A model generated the notes under the pieces. The model did not search any database. It was not told the DNA's origin and saw only the letters and a list, made by a program, of their open reading frames with translations. A program made the translations under genes and the position numbers. A stretch of 51,802 nucleotides of DNA from Propionibacteriaceae bacterium (lineage in GTDB: Bacteria > Actinomycetota > Actinomycetes > Propionibacteriales > Propionibacteriaceae), in the NCBI GenBank assembly GCA_031267645.1, contig JAIRYW010000067.1, forward strand, positions 1-51,802. The letters are read 5' to 3'. Below are positions 21,109-27,427 of this stretch, piece by piece. Numbering within the stretch: the first letter of the stretch is position 1; every line of letters begins with the position of its first letter.

Positions 21109-21144
21109 ATGTGAGACGCAAGTCTCACATCCACATAGTGAGAC
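21109..21144. promoter_or_regulatory. Strong inverted repeat plus extra half-site (candidate operator)
   Basis: Nine-base arms ATGTGAGAC (21109-21117) and GTCTCACAT (21122-21130) are perfectly complementary across GCAA. A third half-site GTGAGAC lies at 21138-21144 in the same orientation as the left arm. The site is in the divergent region between the chelatase and the iron-type binding protein genes, 105 nt from the latter. I cannot assign it to a known regulator. Confidence 0.6.
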
Positions 21145-21234
21145 GACTTCGCCGACGGCCCGGTCGTCCGACCCCAGACGGCGGGCCGAGCTAGGCTCGG
21201 ATCAGGCCCAGCCCGCTGTCGCAAAGGAACCGCC

Positions 21235-22260
21235 ATGCCACGTGCTCGCACCGTCGTACTGCCCTGGGCCGTCCCCTTGCTGGCGGTCGGCGCCATCGCT
21301 CTCGGCCTGACAGCTTGCTCCGGTTCCGACCCCGACCAGCCCACCGGCTCCTTGACCGTGGCCTGCGTCGGGTCGAGCGACCTCTGTCGAGAGTTGACGG
21401 CCGCCTTCCAAACCCAGACCGCGGTCGTGACCGACTTCATCCAGCTCGACCCGCTCGACCCTCCGCCCGCCGCCGGTCAAGCCGACCTCTGGCACGGAGC
21501 CAGCGGCCCCGGGTTGGCCCAAGCCCAGGCCGACGGCCGCTTGCAGGCCTACCGCTCGCCCCAAGCCGCCGAACTGCCGGCCGAAGTCTCCCCACCGGAC
21601 GGCTGGTGGGTCGGGCTCAGCGCCGACCCGATCGGCTTCTGCTCCAACCGAACCGTCTTGGACGAACTCGGACTGGCCTGGCCCCAGACCTGGGACGAAC
21701 TGCTCGCCCCGGGTTGGCAAGGCCAGATCGCCCTGGGGCACCCGGCGGTCGCGGCCACCTCCTACCAAGCCCTCTGGAACCTGGAACAGTCCCGCGGGGC
21801 CGACGCCGCTTTCGACTATCTGCGCGCCCTCAACCCCGCCGTGTTGCAGTACACCGTCTCGGACGAAGCCGCCCTGACCCTGCTCCAAACCGGTCAAGTG
21901 GCACTCACCTGGGCCTCGGCCTCAGCTTGCGCCAGCGCCGCGGCCGATCAACCCACCCTGGTCTGGAGCGCGGTCGAAGACGGAGCCGCCTTCGACCTGG
22001 CCGGCCTGGCCCTCCTGGCCGAAGCGGCCAACCCCCGGGCCGCCCAGGCCTACATCGACTGGGCCCTGAGCGCCGCCGCCCAGAACCTAGCCCTGGCCCA
22101 AGGCGACTGGAGACTGCCCACCGCGCCGGCGGCCGAACTCGTCCCCGGCCTGCCGCCACTGCGCCTGATAAAGCTGATCCCGTCCGACCCGGCCGCCGCC
22201 CAAAGCGCCCATGACGCACTGGTGGGCCGCTTCAACGCCGAAATCGCCCTCGCCCCCTGA
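21235..22260 (+). CDS. Iron(III)-type ABC transporter substrate-binding lipoprotein
   Basis: 341-residue extracellular solute-binding protein. The N-terminus is a lipoprotein signal ending in LGLTACSG (lipobox Cys at about residue 26). The body follows the Fe3+/thiamine-type SBP pattern: LTVACVGSSDLCRELTAAFQTQT, DLWHGASGPGLAQAQADGRLQAY, WWVGLSADPIGFCSNRTVLDELG and PQTWDELLAPGWQGQIALGHP. Adjacent permease and ATPase genes, usual for this family, are missing, so it is an orphan binding protein or works with a distant transporter. AAAGGAA precedes the ATG. Iron is the likely ligand but other oxyanions or metals are possible. Confidence 0.75.
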   Translation: MPRARTVVLPWAVPLLAVGAIALGLTACSGSDPDQPTGSLTVACVGSSDLCRELTAAFQTQTAVVTDFIQLDPLDPPPAAGQADLWHGASGPGLAQAQADGRLQAYRSPQAAELPAEVSPPDGWWVGLSADPIGFCSNRTVLDELGLAWPQTWDELLAPGWQGQIALGHPAVAATSYQALWNLEQSRGADAAFDYLRALNPAVLQYTVSDEAALTLLQTGQVALTWASASACASAAADQPTLVWSAVEDGAAFDLAGLALLAEAANPRAAQAYIDWALSAAAQNLALAQGDWRLPTAPAAELVPGLPPLRLIKLIPSDPAAAQSAHDALVGRFNAEIALAP

Positions 22261-22276
22261 CCCCCGCCCGGGAAGG

Positions 22277-22304
22277 TGCGACCAGGCGCCCGGTCCGCTA
22301 GAGT
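22277..22304 (+). promoter_or_regulatory. tRNA-Val promoter
   Basis: -35-like TGCGAC (22277-22282), 16-nt spacer, -10 TAGAGT (22299-22304). The -10 ends 12 nt before the mature tRNA 5' end. Confidence 0.5.
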
Positions 22305-22316
22305 GGGGCCTCGCCC

Positions 22317-22388
22317 GGGCGATTGGCGCAGCGGTAGCGCGCTTCGTTCACACCGAAGAGGTCACTGGTTCGAACCCAGTATCGCCCA
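22317..22388 (+). tRNA. tRNA-Val (anticodon CAC)
   Basis: A 72-nt cloverleaf: acceptor GGGCGAT pairs perfectly with ATCGCCC, with discriminator A at 22388. The D arm contains GGCGCAGCGGTAGCGC. The anticodon stem CTTCG/CGAAG encloses TTCACAC (anticodon CAC, codon GTG), and the T arm is CTGGTTCGAACCCAG. CCA is not encoded. Confidence 0.95.
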
Positions 22389-22460
22389 CTGGCTTGGGCT
22401 GGCTGTGTCCGCCGGTGGCGAACCGGAGGCGCCAGTCCTTCATTCCTGGGGGCCAAGCCC

Positions 22461-22620
22461 CCAGACCCCCTTCCTGGGTTCAGTCTCCTTGAACCTTTCC
22501 TTGGCCCAGACCCCCTTCCTGGGCTCAGTTTCCTTGGCCCAGACCCCTTTCCTTGGTTCAGTCTTCTTGACCTTTTCCTTGGCCCAGACTTCCTTCCCGA
22601 GTTCAGTTTCCTTGACCCTC
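22461..22620. repeat. Imperfect tandem repeats downstream of tRNA-Val
   Basis: Four tandem units begin with CCAGAC at 22461, 22506, 22539 and 22584, with lengths 45, 33, 45 and about 35 nt. Each contains a CTTCCTGGGTTCAGT-like core and a CTTGG junction; units 2 and 4 lack the ACCTTTTC-type insertion. No gene is supported across 22389-22824. The stretch is pyrimidine-rich on the plus strand. Confidence 0.75.
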
Positions 22621-22839
22621 CAGGTACGCCTGCCACGGCCCTTTGGTCGCGGCGGCGGACCGCTGCTTGATTTGGCCGAATTCCTTCCTGTCCAGGCCGG
22701 GTCCAGAGTCCGACCAGTCCAGGCGGCACCGGCTAAGCTGACGACGACGACGGCGAAGGGCAGCAAGACCGATTCGTGTCCCGTATCATGTGGAGACGAG
22801 GCGACGGCTCTCTTGGCGTCGTAGAAAGGAGGCCTCCCC

Positions 22840-23175
22840 ATGGCAGCCTGTAAGAACTGCGGTGGCTCGGGCAAATGTGTCGTGTGTGGCGGAACTGGCA
22901 AGGTCCTGACCGGCACATGTCCGGTGTGCTACGGCACGAAAGAGTGTCGAGCCTGCACCGAGGTGTTGCCTGGCCAAATGGGGGCATGCCGGATCGCGTA
23001 CTACCTCCTCGGCCATGACTACGGGAGCGTCAAACCCGAGCAGATCGCCTCCATCAACACGTCTATCGCCGAATGGCTCGCCCAAGGGTGGTCCGTCCTC
23101 AGCGTCACTCCGTACGGTGCCGGTGGTACCACCGCCCATCTGATAATCACCTACACGCGCCGACCGGCCAGCTAG
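22840..23175 (+). CDS. Small CxxCxGxG zinc-finger protein with DUF4177-like C-terminus
   Basis: 111-residue protein. Residues 4-39 carry four CxxC pairs (C4/C7, C13/C16, C27/C30, C36/C39), the first two as CxxCxGxG repeats as in the DnaJ zinc-binding region. They should bind two zinc ions. The C-terminal part, AEWLAQGWSVLSVTPYGAGG...HLIITYTRR, resembles the DUF4177 strand-helix-strand pattern (EGW.lvsvtp...). There is no signal peptide. A strong AAAGGAGG lies 7 nt before the ATG. The gene is isolated between tandem repeats and a convergent membrane protein gene. The function is unknown; a redox or RNA/protein-binding regulator is conceivable. Confidence 0.72.
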   Translation: MAACKNCGGSGKCVVCGGTGKVLTGTCPVCYGTKECRACTEVLPGQMGACRIAYYLLGHDYGSVKPEQIASINTSIAEWLAQGWSVLSVTPYGAGGTTAHLIITYTRRPAS

Positions 23176-23325
23176 ACGGCGCCGCAGCGGGGCAAGGCCG
23201 CGACTGGCGCGGCGAGGCCGTAGGCGGCGCGGAGCCTGAACGCTGACTCGGCTGGGCCGAGCCATTCGCCAAGGTTCAGGTCTGGGGTGCGGCGGGGGAC
23301 AGCGACGCTCAGATCTTGGCCGGCG

Positions 23326-24099
23326 CTATCCCTCGACTCCTATCTCGGCGGGTGATGTCCGGGAGGACTGGAAATCGAAGCGGTTCAGCCAACCGGGTTT
23401 CTTTTTCATCATGACGAAGCCCACCACGGAGGTGGCCAGGGCTCCGGCGCAGTCAACCGCCAGATCCTTGACGGTGTCCCGAAGGGCGGCGGAGCCGGTC
23501 AGGACGGCGCCGTCCGCCAGCCTGGTCTTCTGCATGTTGAGTCCGAGCAGCCCATCCCCGATGTACTCGTAGAACTCCCAGACCACCCCCAAGGTGATGG
23601 CGAAGCAGCCGGCGAAGAGGGCGATGAAGGCCGGGCTGAGGGTGACGCCGACGGTCTTGGCGTCGTTCAGCAACAGCACCACGGAGAAACCGAAGGCCCC
23701 CAGCATGGCGCCGGAGAAAGTGTGCAGAATGGTGTCCCAATACGGGATGAGGTAGTAGAAACTCCGGACCTCTCCCAAGTAGATCGCGCAGTAGAGGAAA
23801 ACGAAGAACAGCGTCAGAAAACTGTCCGGCATCTGAATGGAGAAACGGCGCTGCAGCAACGACGGCAAAGCCAGCGCCACCAGCCCGACCAGACACTGCA
23901 GCAGCATCAGGGTGTAGTCCCCCCGGCCCCGGGCTTCGGCCGTCGGGTCGACGCCCCCGTCGTCCGCCGGCTGGCTGATCCGCCAAACCAGAAAAACCAC
24001 CGAGGCGGCCAGCGAGACGAACACCAAGATGGTGACCGCCTTACGCACCCAGGCTGCTCGCGAAGAGCCCGACCGAACCGTGGTGACAACATTGACCAT
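23326..24099 (-). CDS. DUF2238/YjdF-like multi-pass membrane protein
   Basis: About 257 residues with six predicted membrane segments. Conserved-looking patches are YWDTILHTFSGAMLGAFGFS, VVWEFYEYIGDGLLG and DTVKDLAVDCAGAL, which match the spacing of the YjdF/DUF2238 family (an aspartate-His segment, a WEFYE segment and a D...D...GA segment). The biochemical role is unknown. The start is uncertain: ATG 24099 is used, but the frame is open to a GTG at 24159, and neither start has a good ribosome-binding site. It converges with the CxxC protein gene. Confidence 0.65.
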   Translation of the reverse strand: MVNVVTTVRSGSSRAAWVRKAVTILVFVSLAASVVFLVWRISQPADDGGVDPTAEARGRGDYTLMLLQCLVGLVALALPSLLQRRFSIQMPDSFLTLFFVFLYCAIYLGEVRSFYYLIPYWDTILHTFSGAMLGAFGFSVVLLLNDAKTVGVTLSPAFIALFAGCFAITLGVVWEFYEYIGDGLLGLNMQKTRLADGAVLTGSAALRDTVKDLAVDCAGALATSVVGFVMMKKKPGWLNRFDFQSSRTSPAEIGVEG

Positions 24100-24210
24100 G
24101 CCAAAGATGCTAGTGACCTGGCTGTTCCGGCGCAGGTCGCCGCTCGCGCGGCTGAACACTAGGCGCAGATGACGGCGGCCGACATCCCCTAACCGGCAGC
24201 CGAGATCGGC

Positions 24211-25059
24211 TCAGGGCTGGGTCAGGATTTCGGACCCGCTCTCGGTCACCACGAGGGTCTGCTCGAATTGGGCGCAGCGCGAGAAGTCATTCGTCACCAC
24301 CGTCCAATCGTCGTCCCAGACGTGGGAGCGGTAGTCGCCCAGGGTCAACATCGGTTCGATGGTGAAGGTCATACCGGGCTCCAGCACGGTGGTCAGACTG
24401 GGCTCGTCGTGGTGCAGGACGATGAAACCGGAGTGGAAGGCTGTGTGCACCCCGTGGCCGGTGTAATCACGCACCACGCCGTAACCGAAGCGGGCGGCGT
24501 AGGCCGATATGACCCGGCCGATCACGCTGATCTGACGCCCGGGCCGGACCGCCCGGATGCCCCGCTCCATGGCCTCCTTGGTGCGCGCCATCAGGTCGGC
24601 CGAGGCCTGGTCCAGCGGGCCGCAGCCGAAGCTGGCGCAATTGTCGCCGTGGACGCCGTCCTTGAAACAAGTGATATCGATCTTGACCAGGTCGCCCGAC
24701 TCCAGCGGGCGGGCGTCGGGGATGCCGTGGCAGATCACCTCGTTGACCGAGGTGCAGATCGACTTGGGGAAGCCCCGGTAGCCCAGGCAGGAGGGGTAGG
24801 CGCCGTGGTCGCAGATGAACTCGTGGGCCACGGCGTCGAGTTGGTCGGTGGTGACGCCGGGCGCGATGTGACGGGCCGTCTCGGCGATGGCCTGGGCCGC
24901 GATCCGGCCGGCCTGGCGCATCTTCTCGATCGTCTCGGGCGTCTGCACCGGCGAACCGTGGTACGGCCTGGGGCCAGGGCGCCCGACGTACTCCGGACGC
25001 GCGATGGCGGCCGGCACCGGACGGACGGGGGAGACCGGGTAGGGCTTGATTCGACTCAC
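24211..25059 (-). CDS. map: Methionine aminopeptidase, type I
   Basis: 282-residue enzyme that removes the initiator methionine from nascent proteins. The dimetal site is complete: two aspartates in LVKIDITCFKDGVHGDNCASF, His in GHGVHTAFHSG, Glu in MTFTIEPML and Glu in CAQFEQTLVVTE. A roughly 40-residue Pro-rich N-terminal extension (RIKPYPVSPVRPVP...) precedes the catalytic domain, as in longer actinobacterial MetAPs that bind SH3-like sites on the ribosome. The start is GTG. It is divergent from glnA2 with a 120-bp spacer. Confidence 0.93.
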   Translation of the reverse strand: MSRIKPYPVSPVRPVPAAIARPEYVGRPGPRPYHGSPVQTPETIEKMRQAGRIAAQAIAETARHIAPGVTTDQLDAVAHEFICDHGAYPSCLGYRGFPKSICTSVNEVICHGIPDARPLESGDLVKIDITCFKDGVHGDNCASFGCGPLDQASADLMARTKEAMERGIRAVRPGRQISVIGRVISAYAARFGYGVVRDYTGHGVHTAFHSGFIVLHHDEPSLTTVLEPGMTFTIEPMLTLGDYRSHVWDDDWTVVTNDFSRCAQFEQTLVVTESGSEILTQP

Positions 25060-25139
25060 GTCGAATCATGCTAGCGGGGCCAGACCCGGAAAGCCCCGTC
25101 TCAGCCCGGAATCGACCCCGCCGGACGGGCGGCCGGGCC

Positions 25140-25155
25140 GTAATGCGCCTGAAAC
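25140..25155 (+). promoter_or_regulatory. Candidate GlnR box upstream of glnA2
   Basis: GTAAT-N6-GAAAC fits the actinobacterial GlnR half-box pattern (GTnAC-N6-GAAAC) with one mismatch. It ends 24 nt before the glnA2 ATG. The spacer GCGCCT is identical to that following GTAAC in the glnA upstream region. A second half (CGGAC) is weak. Confidence 0.5.
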
Positions 25156-25179
25156 ACCCGCCGGACAAGACTGACCGCC

Positions 25180-26517
25180 ATGGATAAGCAGACTGAGTTC
25201 GTCTTGCGCGCCATGGAGGAAAGGGACGTCAGCTTCGTCCGGCTGTGGTTCTCCGACGTCCTCGGTTTTCTGAAGTCAGTCGCCATCTCACCGGCCGAGG
25301 TCGAAGGCGCCTTCGCCGAGGGCATCGGTTTCGACGGCTCCAGCATCGAGGGCTTCGCTCGGGTCTACGAGTCCGACATGGTGGCCCACCCTGACCCTTC
25401 AACCTTTCAGACCCTGCCCTGGCGCGATTCAGTCAAACCGACGGCGCGGATGTTCTGCGACATCCGACTGCCCGACGGCTCTCCCTCCTACGCCGACCCC
25501 CGCTTCGTGCTGAAGCGAGCCCTGAGCAAAGCGGCCGACCGCGGCTTCACCTTCTACACCCACCCCGAGATCGAGTTCTTCCTCTTCCAGACCCCCTTGG
25601 AGCCAGGCCGGCCGCCCCGGCCGCTGGACGACGGCGGCTATTTCGACCACACCACCTTGGGCCAAGGCTCGGACTTCCGCCGCAAGACCATCTCGATGCT
25701 GGAACAGATGGGCATATCGGTCGAGTTCTCCCACCATGAGGCCGGCCCTGGCCAGCACGAGATCGACCTGCGTTACGCCGACGCCCTCTCCATGGCCGAC
25801 AACATCATGACCTTCCGGGTGGTGGTCAAAGAGGTCGCCGCCAGCCTCGGCATCCACGCCTCCTTCATGCCCAAGCCATTGGTCGACGCTCCCGGATCGG
25901 GCATGCACACGCATATGTCGCTGTTCGAGGGTGACAGCAATGCTTTCTTCGACGCTTCGGACGAGTTCCGGCTGTCCAGCTTGGGCCGCCAATTCGTGGC
26001 TGGCCTGCTGACCCACGCGGCCGAGATCTCGGCCGTCACCAACCAGTGGGTCAACTCCTACGTCCGGCTGGCCTCCGGCGGCGAGGCCCCGTCGTACATC
26101 TGCTGGGGCCAGAACAATCGCTCGGCCCTGATCCGGATCCCCAGTTACAAGCCCAACAAGGGAGCCTCGGCCCGCATCGAGCTGCGCTCGATCGACGCCG
26201 CCGCCAACCCCTACCTGGCCTTCGCCTTGATCCTGAGCGCCGGCTTGGACGGCATCGACCGCGGCCTGGAACTGCCGCCGGGGGCGGAGGACGACGTCTG
26301 GAGTCTGACCGACCACGAGCGCAAGGCCATGGGCATCGCGCCCCTGCCGCGCAATTTGGACGAGGCCATCACCGCCATGGAACGCTCCGAACTGGCGGCT
26401 GAGACGCTGGGCGAACACGTCTTCGACTATTTCCTGAAGAACAAGCGGGCCGAGTTCGAAGAGTACCGCCGCCAGGTCACGCCCTGGGAGCTGACCCGGC
26501 TGCTGCCCCTGCTGTGA
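25180..26517 (+). CDS. glnA2: Glutamine synthetase GlnA2-type
   Basis: 445-residue type I glutamine synthetase paralogue. Signature motifs are GFDGSSIEGFARVYESDM, HPEIEFFLF, HHEAGPGQHEIDLRYADAL, GSGMHTHMSLF and NNRSALIRIPSYKP. The adenylylation tyrosine region reads EDDVWSLTDHERKA, with Trp where adenylylatable enzymes have Tyr, so GlnE probably does not modify this copy. Actinobacterial GlnA2 makes glutamine or acts as a gamma-glutamyl ligase; which applies here is unclear. No Shine-Dalgarno precedes the ATG, and a GlnR-like box lies just upstream. Its stop overlaps the nudix gene (GTGA). Confidence 0.88.
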   Translation: MDKQTEFVLRAMEERDVSFVRLWFSDVLGFLKSVAISPAEVEGAFAEGIGFDGSSIEGFARVYESDMVAHPDPSTFQTLPWRDSVKPTARMFCDIRLPDGSPSYADPRFVLKRALSKAADRGFTFYTHPEIEFFLFQTPLEPGRPPRPLDDGGYFDHTTLGQGSDFRRKTISMLEQMGISVEFSHHEAGPGQHEIDLRYADALSMADNIMTFRVVVKEVAASLGIHASFMPKPLVDAPGSGMHTHMSLFEGDSNAFFDASDEFRLSSLGRQFVAGLLTHAAEISAVTNQWVNSYVRLASGGEAPSYICWGQNNRSALIRIPSYKPNKGASARIELRSIDAAANPYLAFALILSAGLDGIDRGLELPPGAEDDVWSLTDHERKAMGIAPLPRNLDEAITAMERSELAAETLGEHVFDYFLKNKRAEFEEYRRQVTPWELTRLLPLL

Positions 26518-26975
26518 CCACCCCTGCGACCGTCCGGGTGGTGGCGGCCGTCCTGCGTCGGGGCGACCGGGTGCTGTGCGGACGCCGCCGGGCCGGGCTC
26601 AGCCAAGCCGGCTGTTGGGAGTTCCCCGGCGGCAAGGTCGAGGCCGGCGAGTCGGACCAGTCGGCCCTGGCCCGGGAACTGGCAGAAGAGCTGGACCTCA
26701 GAATCGAGGTCGGCCACCGACTGACCCGGGCCGTCCGTCCGACCGCCGATGGCCGTCTGATCGATCTGGTCTGTTACGAGGCCCGCCTGGTCGGGCCCGA
26801 GCCGCTGTCCAGCCGTGACCACGACGCCCTGACCTGGCAAGCGGTGGCCGACCTGGCCGACCTCGACTTCTCCGCCCCGGACCGCCCCACCGTGGACTGG
26901 CTGCGGTCTCAGTCCGACAGTGGGAACAGGTCGGACAGATCGGCGTGCGCCCCGGAGGCGTTCAAGCGGCCTTGA
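26514..26975 (+). CDS. Nudix hydrolase (MutT-like NTP pyrophosphohydrolase)
   Basis: 153-residue protein with a complete Nudix box, GGKVEAGESDQSALARELAEEL, at about residues 39-60 (G, REL and EE all present). It also has VAAVLRRGDRVLCGRRRAG and WEFPGGKVEAGES, as in MutT-type enzymes that clean oxidised nucleotides such as 8-oxo-dGTP. The GTG start overlaps glnA2 by 4 nt, so expression is coupled. The last 22 codons overlap the tail of the convergent sterol-carrier gene. Confidence 0.85.
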   Translation: MTTPATVRVVAAVLRRGDRVLCGRRRAGLSQAGCWEFPGGKVEAGESDQSALARELAEELDLRIEVGHRLTRAVRPTADGRLIDLVCYEARLVGPEPLSSRDHDALTWQAVADLADLDFSAPDRPTVDWLRSQSDSGNRSDRSACAPEAFKRP

Positions 26976-27364
26976 GCTTTGGCCTCGGCCCAGCTCTGGC
27001 GACCGGCGGCCAAGTCCAGCAGCGTCTCGGGGTCGGTCTCCACCACGGTCGGAGGCGTGCCCCGGTGGTGGGTCGGACCGGCCCCCGGGCCTTGGCCGCC
27101 GGTGCCGAGCTGGACCGCCGCCCAAGGCGGCACCCGCAATTCGACGCTACGACCGGGCTGACGATGGGCTAGCTGGCCCACCACCGCCCGCACCGCCAAA
27201 GCCAGGACCGGCTCGGCCACGGTCAGCCGCGCGGCCCGGGCCGCGCCGATCAGCTGGGCCAATTGGCCCGGACCAGCCGACGGCGCCGCCCGCCCCAGCC
27301 GGGCGGACAACTCGGCCACGGCCTGAGCCAGAGCGGCTCGTTGACGTTGGGCGGCGGTCGACAC
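26909..27364 (-). CDS. Sterol carrier family (SCP2-like) protein
   Basis: 151-residue protein resembling actinobacterial sterol-carrier family proteins. The conserved part includes VRAVVGQLAHRQPGRSVELRVPPWAAVQLG and PTVVETDPETLLDLAAGRQSWAEAKAQGRLNASGAHADLSDLFPL. The latter is the SCP2-type pattern (D..tll.la.G...w..a...G.l..sG..adl). It probably binds a hydrophobic ligand in the cytoplasm; the ligand is unknown. It is convergent with and overlaps the nudix gene by 67 bp, and is divergent from glnE. Confidence 0.72.
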   Translation of the reverse strand: MSTAAQRQRAALAQAVAELSARLGRAAPSAGPGQLAQLIGAARAARLTVAEPVLALAVRAVVGQLAHRQPGRSVELRVPPWAAVQLGTGGQGPGAGPTHHRGTPPTVVETDPETLLDLAAGRQSWAEAKAQGRLNASGAHADLSDLFPLSD

Positions 27365-27393
27365 CGGGCCAGGCTATCGGGCCGGTCGTCCCT

Positions 27394-27421
27394 TCGACAG
27401 TGCCACCGGCGGCGTTAGAGT
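27394..27421 (+). promoter_or_regulatory. glnE promoter (leaderless transcript)
   Basis: -35-like TCGACA (27394-27399), 16-nt spacer, -10 TAGAGT (27416-27421). Only 6 nt separate the -10 from the GTG start, and no Shine-Dalgarno is present. Confidence 0.55.
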
Positions 27422-27427
27422 GAGCTG

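Noticed and set aside
20955-21440. Long N-terminal extension of the chelatase frame
   Set aside because: The frame stays open but the sequence overlaps the divergent binding-protein gene and the operator region and has no similarity to CbiX proteins; ATG 20954 fits the family start.
22298-22916. Repetitive protein on the minus strand over the tandem repeats (KGVWAKETEPRKGVWAKE-like)
   Set aside because: It covers tRNA-Val and the start of the CxxC gene; the peptide repetition reflects the DNA repeat. No ribosome-binding site or family was seen.
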